64,000 bases of DNA from JAWKRB01 sp041389885 (lineage in GTDB: Bacteria; Myxococcota_A; Polyangia; Polyangiales; Ga0077539): contig JAWKRB010000020.1 of the NCBI GenBank assembly GCA_041389885.1, positions 1 to 64,000 on the forward strand, given 5' to 3'. Made by a program: the position numbers and the translations under genes. The notes below the pieces were generated by a model. That model was given only the letters and a program-made list of their open reading frames with translations, did not search any database and was not told the origin of the DNA. This document shows positions 40,896-49,363 of the stretch, piece by piece. The stretch's first letter is position 1. Every line of letters starts with the position of its first letter.

Positions 40896-43800
40896 GGCGC
40901 CCCCGCGTCGGCGAAGAGCGTCGCGAGGGTCTCGTCGTCGAGGGTCACCGCGGGCTCGTCGGTCTCGCTCAGCAGCGACTCGGCGAGGCGGCGCTTGCGG
41001 TCCTGCAGCGCCATGACGCGCTCCTCGACGGTCCCCTTGGAGAGCAGGCGGTAGACCGTCACCGCGCGGGTCTGGCCGATGCGGTGGGCGCGGTCGCCGG
41101 CCTGCTCCTCCACCGCGGGGTTCCACCACGGGTCGCAGAGGATCACCGTGTCGGCCGCGGTGAGGTTGAGCCCCGTGCCCCCGGCCTTGAGCGAGATGAG
41201 AAAGAGCGGCGCGTCGCCCTCCTGAAAGCGGCGCACGGCGCCCGCGCGGTCGACGGTGGCGCCGTCGAGGTACTCGTACTCGATGCCCTCGCGGTCGAGG
41301 TCCGCGCGCCAGAGCGTGAGCAGCTCGACGAACTGCGAGAACACCAGCGCGCGACGTCCGTCTTCGGCGATGGCCCGCGCGTGCTGCAGAAAGAGCGCGC
41401 GCTTGCTGCCGCCGTCTTCGAGCGTGCGGTCGACGAGCCTCGGGTCGCAGGCCATCTGCCGCAGCCGCAACAGCGCCGTGAAGACCGCGATGCGCGAGGT
41501 CCCCCTGCGCTCGGCGAGGGCGCTGCGCACCTGCTCCCTGAGCACCGCGGCCAGGGCGTCGTAGAGCCTGCGGTGCCCCGCGCTGAGCTCGCACCGGAGC
41601 TCGACGTCCTGTCGCGGCGGGAGGTCGGTGAGCACGTCGATCTTCTTGCGCCGCAAGATCAACGGACGCACCGCGGCCCTCAGCGCGGCGAGCTTCGCGG
41701 CGGCCTCGGCCTGCCGCCCGTCGCCCCCGTCGGGCGCGTTGACCGCGTGCGCGATGGGCCGCTCGACGGCGCGCTCGAAGGACCTCAGCGCGCCCAGCGC
41801 CCCCGGCACGCACAGGTCGAGGATCGCCCAGAGCTCCGTGAGCCGGTTCTCCACGGGCGTCCCCGTGAGGGCGACGCGCATGTCGGCGGGGACCTCGCGG
41901 GCGGCCTGCGCGGTGGCGGCGTCGAGGCTCTTCACGGTCTGCGCCTCGTCGTACACCGCGAGCGAGAACCGCCGCGACGCGAGCCACGGCGCGTCCCTGC
42001 GCAGCAGCGCCCAGCTCGTGATGACCACGTCGACCTCGCTCAGGTCGGCCCCGGCCCGCGCGTCGGGCGCCATGCCGTGGAGCGAGCGCGCGCGGAGCGT
42101 CGGGGCGAAGCGCGCGCAGGCGTCGATCCACCCGCCCACCACCGAGGTCGGCGCGACCACCAGCACCGGGTCCCCCGCGCGCTCGCGCACCCAGCACGCG
42201 AGGGCGAGCGCGACGACGGTCTTGCCCAGCCCCATCTCGTCGGCGAGCACGCCGCCGAGCTGCATCCCGTGGAGCCACTGGAGCCACGCGAGCCCGCGCC
42301 GCTGATACGGACGCAGCGTCGCCGCGAGCGCCGCGGGGAGCTCGGGCTCGGCGGCGTAGTCCCCACCGCGCAGCCGCTCGGCGATGGCGCGCATGGCCTC
42401 GGCGCCCTCGGCGCGCTCGCTCCACCGCAGCACGCTGCCGATGCGCACCAGGGGCACGAGGGCCTTCGCGCGCCACGAGTCGCCGTCGTCTTCAGGCAGC
42501 TCGTGGAGCAGCGACGCGAGGTCATCATCGAGCGCCGCGAGGGAGCGGTCGTCGAGCTCCACCCAGCGCCGTCGCCGCGCGTGGGCCTCGCGCAGGCGCG
42601 ACAGCTCGACCGCCTTGCCGTCGCTCCAGAACGACGCCGCGACCTCGAGCAGCCCGCCCTCCCGCGACACCGCGAGCCGCGCCACCACCGGAGGACGCGC
42701 CCGCACCCCCAGCAGCGACGCCGGCACCTCGACGGTGATCACCGGCGCGAGGCACGCGCGCAGGGCCTCGACGTCGACGCGCCAGAAGGTCGCGGCGGAG
42801 TCGTCGCCCGCGCGAAAGAGCCGCGCGTCGGCGTCCCAGGTGAGCGCGGTGCCCTGGAGCCGCTGCAGCGCGTCGAGCTCGAGGTCGGTGTCGCGGCGGT
42901 CGTCGTCGTCGTCGAGGGCCGCGCCCGGCGAGAGGGTGAACTCCCCGTGGGGATAGCGCGCGAGGAGCCGCGCGGTGACCTCCAGCGGACGTCCGTCGAC
43001 GCGCAGGGTGATGCGCGCCTGAGGCTCCTCGGCGCCGACCTCCGCGAGGGTGGGGAGGCGCACGGCGCGGCCTCGCAGCCGTCGCCGCAGCGAGCGCAGG
43101 ATCCTCTCGGAGTGCCCCCGCACGAGCTCCACCGCGGGGGCCGACTGGGCGTGCCACGCGAGGTCGAGGTCGACCCCCTCGGCCACGCGGTAGAAGGTCC
43201 GCGCGCGGGGCGACCACAGCCGGGGGAAGGGACCGCGAAAGAGCACGGCGTCCCACGCGCAGAGCTCGACGCGGCCGTCGTCGCTGCGCCAGCGCGCCTC
43301 GAGGGCGTCGACGGGGTGGTCGTTCGCGGGCGCCTCGGCCTCCCAGCGCCCCCCCTCGACGCCGTAGAGCGCGCGCGGCGCGCCGGTGGGCTCGGACTGC
43401 AGCGCGAGGCGGTGCCTCGGCAGGCGGGTCACCACGAGGTGCAGCGAGAGCGGCGTGTCGTCGAAGCTCAGGGGCTCGTCGAGCCCCTCGAGCGCCACCC
43501 TCCCCCGCGCGTGGCGAGACAGAAACTCCAGCGCCACAGCGGCTTCGACGCCGCTGGCCTTCATCGCGCGGCGGTTCCCGCGGGCGGGGTTGAGCAGGCG
43601 CACGATGGCGCGGTCCTCGGGCGGGAGCGCGGCGGCGCTGAGGGCCGCGGGGTCGAGGGCGGCGCGGTGCCCGGGCACGCGGACCTTGAGCTCGACCTGG
43701 GGGGTGCCGTCGTAGCCCACGCACCGGCGCTGCAGCGGCTGCGCGGGGTCGGTCGCGGTGGGGAGCAGGAGGGCGTACCGCGGGGGCGCCAGCGCGAGCG

Positions 43801-44236
43801 CGGGGCGCACCGGGAGCCACGTCGCCGCCACGGCGTCGGCCGCCGCCTGCGCGCGCACCGCGTCGCGAATCGCCGCGAGGCGCTCGAGGGTGCGGGGGTC
43901 GACCCCGTCGCCCCGGAGCGCGTCGCGGAGCACGGGCGAGAGCGCGAGGTCGATGAGCAGCTCCGCCGCGTGCTCGCACCCCGCCCACGCGCGGCAGGTG
44001 CAGTCGGCGCGCCACGCCTCGCGCCCCTCGCCGCGGGAGAGCACCACGGTCGCGCGCCCGCGCCCCGCGACGCCGGGGAGCGCGGCGCGCACGGCGCCCC
44101 CCACGGCCTCGGGGGCCTCGAGGTAGGGCGCGGGGCGCTCCAGCAGCCGCGAGAGCAGCGCGGGGAACGCGTCTCGCACGCGCGCCAGGGCGATGTCGTC
44201 GAGCCAGGCGAGGGGGTGCATCAGCGCGTATCCCAT
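40892..44236 (-). CDS. SNF2-family helicase with N-terminal SWIM-like finger
   Basis: About 1,114 residues from the ATG at 44236 (MGYALMHPLAWLDD); the open frame further upstream overlaps another gene and is not coding. The N-terminus carries CTCRAWAGCEH, a CxCx5CxH SWIM finger. The long central region is family-specific. The helicase core has LRPYQRRGLAWLQW, DEMGLGKT, VYDEAQTVK, ALTGTPVENRLTELW, ALVFSQFVELL, ISLKAGGTGLNLTAAD and DRAHRIGQ. It resembles the SWI2/SNF2 proteins that carry an N-terminal SWIM domain. It is translationally coupled to the DUF4132-type gene. Confidence 0.92.
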   Translation of the reverse strand: MGYALMHPLAWLDDIALARVRDAFPALLSRLLERPAPYLEAPEAVGGAVRAALPGVAGRGRATVVLSRGEGREAWRADCTCRAWAGCEHAAELLIDLALSPVLRDALRGDGVDPRTLERLAAIRDAVRAQAAADAVAATWLPVRPALALAPPRYALLLPTATDPAQPLQRRCVGYDGTPQVELKVRVPGHRAALDPAALSAAALPPEDRAIVRLLNPARGNRRAMKASGVEAAVALEFLSRHARGRVALEGLDEPLSFDDTPLSLHLVVTRLPRHRLALQSEPTGAPRALYGVEGGRWEAEAPANDHPVDALEARWRSDDGRVELCAWDAVLFRGPFPRLWSPRARTFYRVAEGVDLDLAWHAQSAPAVELVRGHSERILRSLRRRLRGRAVRLPTLAEVGAEEPQARITLRVDGRPLEVTARLLARYPHGEFTLSPGAALDDDDDRRDTDLELDALQRLQGTALTWDADARLFRAGDDSAATFWRVDVEALRACLAPVITVEVPASLLGVRARPPVVARLAVSREGGLLEVAASFWSDGKAVELSRLREAHARRRRWVELDDRSLAALDDDLASLLHELPEDDGDSWRAKALVPLVRIGSVLRWSERAEGAEAMRAIAERLRGGDYAAEPELPAALAATLRPYQRRGLAWLQWLHGMQLGGVLADEMGLGKTVVALALACWVRERAGDPVLVVAPTSVVGGWIDACARFAPTLRARSLHGMAPDARAGADLSEVDVVITSWALLRRDAPWLASRRFSLAVYDEAQTVKSLDAATAQAAREVPADMRVALTGTPVENRLTELWAILDLCVPGALGALRSFERAVERPIAHAVNAPDGGDGRQAEAAAKLAALRAAVRPLILRRKKIDVLTDLPPRQDVELRCELSAGHRRLYDALAAVLREQVRSALAERRGTSRIAVFTALLRLRQMACDPRLVDRTLEDGGSKRALFLQHARAIAEDGRRALVFSQFVELLTLWRADLDREGIEYEYLDGATVDRAGAVRRFQEGDAPLFLISLKAGGTGLNLTAADTVILCDPWWNPAVEEQAGDRAHRIGQTRAVTVYRLLSKGTVEERVMALQDRKRRLAESLLSETDEPAVTLDDETLATLFADAGAP

Positions 44237-44289
44237 GGACCGCGGGGCCGACGCGGGACAACGGAAAACGATCGCGGGCGACCCGGCGC

Positions 44290-44757
44290 CTACGCGCGCT
44301 CGGGCCTCGTCGACGCGCCGACCTCGCCCAGCGCGACGGCCGCGCAGCCCTCGGGCCCGAGCACGAGGCACCAGGTGCCGCCCGCGGCCAGCGATTCAAG
44401 GATCTGCTCGGCGACCGCGCGGCTGTACCGCAGCCCGATCGCGACCACCGACGCGCGCGAGAGGATCGCCCAGCGCATCCCCAACGGGTGCTCCACGAAG
44501 GCGACGTGCTCCAGCCCCCCCCGGCCCGCGTCGATCAGCACCGCGCGGTCGGGCAGGGGCTCGTGCCGAAGCGCCGCGCGAAGGTCCCTGGCGACCTGCT
44601 CGACGATCGAGACCACGACCCACGCCGAGGGGTCCTCCTCTGGGTCCCGCCGACGCTCGGGGGGCGCAGCGGGCGCCCCTGGGGATGCGCAGCCGCAGGG
44701 CTCGGTCGGAGCCCGGGAAAAGCTCAGCGGAGGCGGCGGTGACTCGGCGAACGGCAT
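44290..44757 (-). CDS. Hypothetical protein
   Basis: About 155 residues from the ATG at 44757 (MPFAESPPPPLSFS). A Pro-rich N-terminus with CGC (possibly metal binding) precedes a compact alpha/beta domain that reads VVVSIVEQVARDLRAALRHEPLPDRAVLIDAG, AFVEHPLGMRWAILSRA and GLRYSRAVAEQILESL. No family recognised. It is on the same strand as the SNF2 gene but separated from it by about 50 bases; there is no coupling. Confidence 0.55.
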   Translation of the reverse strand: MPFAESPPPPLSFSRAPTEPCGCASPGAPAAPPERRRDPEEDPSAWVVVSIVEQVARDLRAALRHEPLPDRAVLIDAGRGGLEHVAFVEHPLGMRWAILSRASVVAIGLRYSRAVAEQILESLAAGGTWCLVLGPEGCAAVALGEVGASTRPERA

Positions 44758-44934
44758 GGTCCTCCCGATGAACGAGGCGCGGCGCCGTGCTGGTGACCCC
44801 ACCTGAGCCTGCGCTTCGTCATACTCTCCCCGGTGCGACGAAAAGACCAGAGAAAGCGACCGCCCTCACCGAGGGCTTCGCCTGAGGGGCGCCGAGACGT
44901 GGTCGCAGGGGACGCGAGCCCAGAAATGGAAACA

Positions 44935-44963
44935 GCCCGGTGAGCGCAAGGACTCAACCGGGC
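44935..44963 (-). terminator. Candidate intrinsic terminator downstream of tRNA-Gly
   Basis: GCCCGGTGAG (44935-44944) pairs with CTCAACCGGGC (44953-44963) apart from one bulged base, forming a hairpin of about ten base pairs with an 8-base loop. On the minus strand it is followed by TGTTTCC, a weak T-rich tail. It sits about 20 bases past the tRNA 3' end, where a terminator is expected. Confidence 0.5.
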
Positions 44964-44983
44964 CGACATCGAGGCAGATTCAG

Positions 44984-45058
<75 letters not shown>

Positions 45059-45081
45059 AGCGGAACCGTCAGTGAGGGGGC

Positions 45082-45110
45082 GTTGTACTGAACTCCCTCG
45101 GAGGGGTCAA
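45082..45110 (-). promoter_or_regulatory. Sigma-70-type promoter of tRNA-Gly
   Basis: On the minus strand, TTGACC at 45110-45105 and TACAAC at 45087-45082 are separated by exactly 17 bases. The tRNA begins 23 bases beyond the -10, allowing a short leader. It is one of the few clear -35/-10 pairs in this GC-rich window. Confidence 0.75.
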
Positions 45111-45131
45111 GAGAGAAAATCACACCCCGGA

Positions 45132-46694
45132 TCATTCGTAGCGGAGCCCGTCGACGGGAGAGAGCCGCGAGGCCCAGATCGCGGGCACGAGCGACGCCGC
45201 GAGGGCGATGAGCATGGCCACGACCGCGGTGAACACGAACTCCGCGACGCTCGGTCGCACCGGCACGAAGCGGATCAGGTAGACCTGCGGGTCTAACGGG
45301 AAGTGGTAGGCCTTCAGCAGCGCGCAGGTGCCCGCGCCGAGGGAGATCCCGAGGCCCGTGCCGACGGCGCCGACGGCGAGGCCCTGGGTGAGAAAGATGC
45401 GGAGGATGGCGCCTTCGGGCGCGCCCATGGCCTTCAAGATCGCGATCTCGCGCTTCTTGTCGAGCACCACCATCACGAGGGTCGCGATGACGTTGAACGC
45501 CGCGATGACGATGATGATGGTGATGACGAGGGAGAGCGCGAGCTTCTGGAGCGAGAGCGCGGTGAAGAGGTTGTGGTTGAGCGCCTCCCAGTCGAGGGTG
45601 TGGTACGCGCCGCCGCCGAGGGCGCGCTCGATGCGCCGGCCGATGGCGCGGGCGCGGGCGATGTTCCTCACCTTCACCTCGACGCCGGTGACGGCGTCGC
45701 CCTGGTCGAAGAAGCGCTGCGCCTGCCAAATGTCGACGTAGACCAGGCGGGAGTCGTACTCGTCGAAGCCCGCGTCGAAGACGCCGACGACGCGAAAGTC
45801 CCTCGCCCGCGGCGTGGCGCCCTGCCGCACGATGGCGCTGTCGGCGCCGGTGAGGGGCGAGATGATGCGCACCGCGTCGCCCACGCGGAGCATGAGGTTG
45901 CGCGCGAGGGTCTTGCCGACGATCACCCCGGGCAGCGCCGCCCCAGGATCTCCCGAGCTGGCGGTCTCTCGCGCGACGTCTCGCGCGTACGCGTCGAGGG
46001 GGTCGTCGCCCGCCGCGGAGTCAGGGGGCAGCTCGTAGGACGCCGTCGCGCCCGAGGGGAGCAGGTCCGCCCGAGGCGGCGTCGGCGCCGCCGGGGCCGC
46101 GGGCGCGGCGGTCGGCGCCGGGGGGTCGCGAGACTCGTCCAGCGCGGTGCGCGGCGCGAGGATCCCCCGGGGGCTCACCAGCTCTCGGCGCGCGCGCACG
46201 AAGTAGTCTTCGAGGGTGCGGTCGTTGCGCGCCGAGGGCTCCTCGCGAGGCGCGGCGGGGGCGGTGGTGCCTGGCGCGCGGAGCCCGTCGAGGCTCCCCT
46301 CGCGGAGGTAGTTCGGCAGGTCGAGCACCTGCCCGAGGAGCGAGGGGTCGACGCCCTTCACCAGCACGCCCGAGATGCGCTCGCCGTGGGTGATCATCAT
46401 CGGGTTGATGAGAAAGGGCGCGGCGCCGACGACCCCCGGGGTGCTGCGAACGTGGGCCATGACCTCGCGGTACTCCGTGAAGTCCCAGCCGTACTTCAGC
46501 ACGAGCACGTGGGCGTTCACCCCGAGCACCTTGTCCCTGAACGCCTCTTGAAACCCCGACGTCACCGCCAGGACCGCGGAGAGCGCCCACACGCCGAGGG
46601 TGATCCCCAGGATGGCGATGGTGCCGATGACCGAGACGAAGGTCCTGCGCCGTGCGCGGAGGTATCGAGCGGCGATGGTGAGGGCGAAATCCAC
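45132..46694 (-). CDS. LolC/LolE-type lipoprotein-releasing ABC transporter permease
   Basis: A 520-residue inner-membrane permease. An N-terminal transmembrane helix (residues about 20-45) precedes a large periplasmic domain, and three C-terminal helices carry LSLVITIIIVIAAFNVIATLVMVV, then AILKAMGAPEGAILRIF (the ATPase coupling region) and EFVFTAVVAMLIALAASLVPA. These are the FtsX/MacB fold motifs of LolC/E, which release lipoproteins from the inner membrane to LolA. The periplasmic domain contains an Ala/Pro-rich insertion of about 90 residues (around 140-240) not usual in LolC. The LolD ATPase is not in the window. The tRNA-Gly promoter lies just beyond its stop. Confidence 0.85.
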   Translation of the reverse strand: MDFALTIAARYLRARRRTFVSVIGTIAILGITLGVWALSAVLAVTSGFQEAFRDKVLGVNAHVLVLKYGWDFTEYREVMAHVRSTPGVVGAAPFLINPMMITHGERISGVLVKGVDPSLLGQVLDLPNYLREGSLDGLRAPGTTAPAAPREEPSARNDRTLEDYFVRARRELVSPRGILAPRTALDESRDPPAPTAAPAAPAAPTPPRADLLPSGATASYELPPDSAAGDDPLDAYARDVARETASSGDPGAALPGVIVGKTLARNLMLRVGDAVRIISPLTGADSAIVRQGATPRARDFRVVGVFDAGFDEYDSRLVYVDIWQAQRFFDQGDAVTGVEVKVRNIARARAIGRRIERALGGGAYHTLDWEALNHNLFTALSLQKLALSLVITIIIVIAAFNVIATLVMVVLDKKREIAILKAMGAPEGAILRIFLTQGLAVGAVGTGLGISLGAGTCALLKAYHFPLDPQVYLIRFVPVRPSVAEFVFTAVVAMLIALAASLVPAIWASRLSPVDGLRYE

Positions 46695-46774
46695 GGCGAC
46701 GGTCTATCCCGTCCCCCGCCGCAGCGCTACCGCGGTGCCGCGTTCCTCTGGGGGGCTGATATGCTGACCTCCTT

Positions 46775-48358
46775 ATGCTTCGCTCCGCCCTGCCCCCGCT
46801 GATCTTCTGCCTCGCCGGATGCGCCGGCGACCCCACCCCCTCTCCGACGCCCGTCGACGCAGGCGCCGCGGCCTGCGAGGTGCGCTTCGCCGACGCGCCC
46901 GGCCTCGTGCTCGGCCCGAGCGACGCGCGGCAGGTCGTCGCGCGGGTGACGCCCCCTCAGCGCGGGGTCGTGCGCTTCGCCATCGTGGGCTCGGCCCTCG
47001 ACGCGTCCCTCGATCGCACCTCCGTCGACGCGAGCCCAGACGGCGGCGCGGGCGTGACGCTGACGGCGCCGAGCTCCGCGGCGACCTTTCAGCTCCGCGC
47101 GAGCGCCGACTGCGGCGCCGAGGCGCTCCTCGACGTGTCGGTCGACGCCCGGGGCACGGGCGCCCTCGTCGTCGACGCCGTGTACCGCGGCAACCGCGGA
47201 CCCACGGGGCTCACCGTCGACCTCCTGCGCGCCGACAGCTGTGACGTCTCCGCGACCTCGACGGTGGAGCGCAGCGCGAACCTCTCCGTGCCAGGGGGCG
47301 TCGTGCAGTTCGGCGGGCTCCTCGACGGCGCGGGGTACACCCTGCGCGCCACCGCCACCGGCGCCGCCCGCGCCGTGCTCGCCGACGCCTGCGCGGGCCC
47401 CTTTCGCGTCGAGGCCGGCGTGCGCCGCGCGCTCTCGCTGCAGTTCACCGACCGGGCCTCGGTGCTCGGTCCTGCGTATGACCTCGAGCTCGCCTTCGAC
47501 CTCGGCGACGCCGCGTCGCGCTCGGTGGAGACGTGGCTGGCGCCCCCGCGCGCCGAGATCATCGCGGCGGGCGGGCAGGCGCGGCTCTTTCTCCCCGAGC
47601 TCGCCGACGCGGTCGCAGACTCGGTGCCCGCCGAGCTGCGCGCCTCGGCGCGCGCGACGCTCACCAACGCGCTGCAGGGCAGCCTCGGCGCGCAGCTCGA
47701 CGAGGCGCTGCTGCGGCGCGGCGCGCGGGTCGACCAGGCCCTCCTGCGCCTGGCCGAGCAGACCGCGGCGGGCCTCGCGCGGGCGCGGCTCGTCACGACG
47801 CTCACCGCGCCCGCCGAGGGCATCGACTGGCGCACCGAGCCGATCACGGTGATCCTCGACCCGGGCACCCCAGAGGTCGAGGCCGACGACGCCACGGTGG
47901 CCCTCGACGAGGTCGCGACGGCGCGGCTGGGGCGCTCCGGCGGCGAGACCGTGGTGGGGTCGTTCAGCGCCCTCCCCCTGCCCTACGCGCGCCTCGCCCG
48001 CCGCACGCTGAGCGCGGTGGTGGCCCGCTTCGGCGCCGCGACCACGGGCGAATTCGTCTCGCTCACGTCGTGCCCGGTCCTGGCCTCGACGGTGCGCGCG
48101 GCGACGGCCCTGTGCGACGAGCGCTGCGTGCTCGCGGCGTGTCGACAGACCGCCGACCGCGTGAGCCGCGCCTTCGACGACGCCGTCGCGCGGAGCAGCG
48201 CCGAGCGCGCCACCGTCGACCTGCGCTTCGCCGCGACCGGTCGGGTCGCGCCCGGCACGCTCCGCGTCGCGCGCATCGACACCCTCGCCGCGGGGAGCTA
48301 CCGCGAGGAGCCCGCGACCCTGGTCGTGGCCACCGCCGCCCTCACCGCCGCGCCTTGA
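46775..48358 (+). CDS. Hypothetical lipoprotein
   Basis: A 527-residue protein with a lipoprotein signal: MLRSALPPLIFCLAGCAGD, lipidated Cys16. After it come several beta-rich segments in the style of Ig-like or carboxypeptidase-regulatory domains (VRFAIVGSALDASLDRT, GLTVDLLRADSCDVSATST with paired Cys, GGVVQFGGLLDGAGYTLRATAT). A long helical/mixed middle and a C-terminal domain with four Cys (SLTSCPVLAST, ALCDERCVLAAC) follow. No known family. It is divergent from the LolC/E gene and translationally coupled to the small coiled-coil gene. Confidence 0.7.
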   Translation: MLRSALPPLIFCLAGCAGDPTPSPTPVDAGAAACEVRFADAPGLVLGPSDARQVVARVTPPQRGVVRFAIVGSALDASLDRTSVDASPDGGAGVTLTAPSSAATFQLRASADCGAEALLDVSVDARGTGALVVDAVYRGNRGPTGLTVDLLRADSCDVSATSTVERSANLSVPGGVVQFGGLLDGAGYTLRATATGAARAVLADACAGPFRVEAGVRRALSLQFTDRASVLGPAYDLELAFDLGDAASRSVETWLAPPRAEIIAAGGQARLFLPELADAVADSVPAELRASARATLTNALQGSLGAQLDEALLRRGARVDQALLRLAEQTAAGLARARLVTTLTAPAEGIDWRTEPITVILDPGTPEVEADDATVALDEVATARLGRSGGETVVGSFSALPLPYARLARRTLSAVVARFGAATTGEFVSLTSCPVLASTVRAATALCDERCVLAACRQTADRVSRAFDDAVARSSAERATVDLRFAATGRVAPGTLRVARIDTLAAGSYREEPATLVVATAALTAAP

Positions 48359-48756
48359 GCGACCCGCGCACCCGCGCCGCGCTGCGCGCGCTCGAAGAGG
48401 CGCGGGTCGACGCCCTGCGCCTTCGCCTCCAGAGGGCGCGAGAGCGCCGCGACGCGCTGCAAGAGTCGTTGCGATCGCTTCACGCCGCCCATGACGCCGA
48501 CGTCAGGGCCCGCTCCGAGGCCCGCGCCGCCGTCGAGGGCTCGCGAGACGGAGCGGCCCTCGCGCGCTGGGCGCGCGACGACGACGCGAGGCGCGCCGCC
48601 CTGCGCGCGGCGTGCTCGCGACGGCTGGCAGAGGAGGCCGCGCTGCGCCGCGCCTCGCGCGAGGTCGACGAGCTCGCCCGAGAGATCGCCGAGCGCCTCG
48701 CGCGCGCCCTCGCGCTGCGCGAACCCGAGCAGCCGACGGGCGACGACGACGACTGA
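48355..48756 (+). CDS. Small coiled-coil protein
   Basis: A 133-residue protein starting with TTG at 48355, which overlaps the lipoprotein's TGA in a TTGA. It is nearly all charged helix (ALRALEEARVDALRLRLQRARERRDALQESL and EEAALRRASREVDELAREIAERLA) and ends in GDDDD. Length and composition recall FliJ/YscO-type coiled coils, but no diagnostic residues were seen and no export genes lie nearby, so the function is unknown. Confidence 0.5.
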   Translation: MSDPRTRAALRALEEARVDALRLRLQRARERRDALQESLRSLHAAHDADVRARSEARAAVEGSRDGAALARWARDDDARRAALRAACSRRLAEEAALRRASREVDELAREIAERLARALALREPEQPTGDDDD

Positions 48757-49363
48757 CCCGCGCTCCGGTCGCTGTGCCGAAGCTCCCCACCGCCGGGACA
48801 GAGATGTCGCGGTGGAGCGCCTCGACGAGCGAGAAAATTCTCCGCGCGGCGACGTACATGAACCCTCGCGGGCTCAGATGCGTCTCACGGACAGCCTGTG
48901 TCAATCCCGCACCCCACCAGGGGTTTACATCGAGAGGGGGTGACCAAAGATTGAAGGCTCACCACGCATCCACGCACGGAGCAACACGTCTGGCGTGTCG
49001 CGTGCATCGTACTTCGAAGGCAGCGCCCATGAATCATCACGGGAATACATCCAACGCGTCGGGGGTTGACCGCCCTCGTACCGTTTTTTCAGACGCCGCT
49101 CCGCGCGTCGCCCTCCGCGTCTCGCGTGGGCTTCGCCGTGGGGGTGTGTGCGACCTGAAGGCCGCGCCGCAGGCCGAAACTGTCGGCTGCGGGCCGCGTA
49201 GTCAAGTCCGGCCGCGATCGGGCGGCGTTTCTCATCTCACCGCGAGCTCACGGGTTCTGCACATGTGCGCGTCCCTCGACGCGCTTCGTTTGGTGATTCC
49301 AGTCTCTCGTCGGGCGCCACGCGCTCGGCCCGAGGCGACTCAGGATCAGAAGGGAAGGCTCCC
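48757..49363. other. Non-coding 607-bp stretch before the sigma-factor gene
   Basis: No credible gene; short frames here on both strands have no conserved look or normal codon bias. GC is lower than in flanking coding DNA. It holds a short T-run and several TTGA-type hexamers, for example TTGACC at 49066, but none with a good -10 at proper spacing. It is probably the regulatory region of the sigma-factor gene, possibly with a long leader. Confidence 0.5.

Noticed and set aside
49066..49095. Sigma-70 promoter at TTGACC (49066) upstream of the sigma-factor gene
   Set aside because: With 16-18 bp spacing the -10 position reads TTCAGA, TCAGAC or CAGACG, a poor match to TATAAT.
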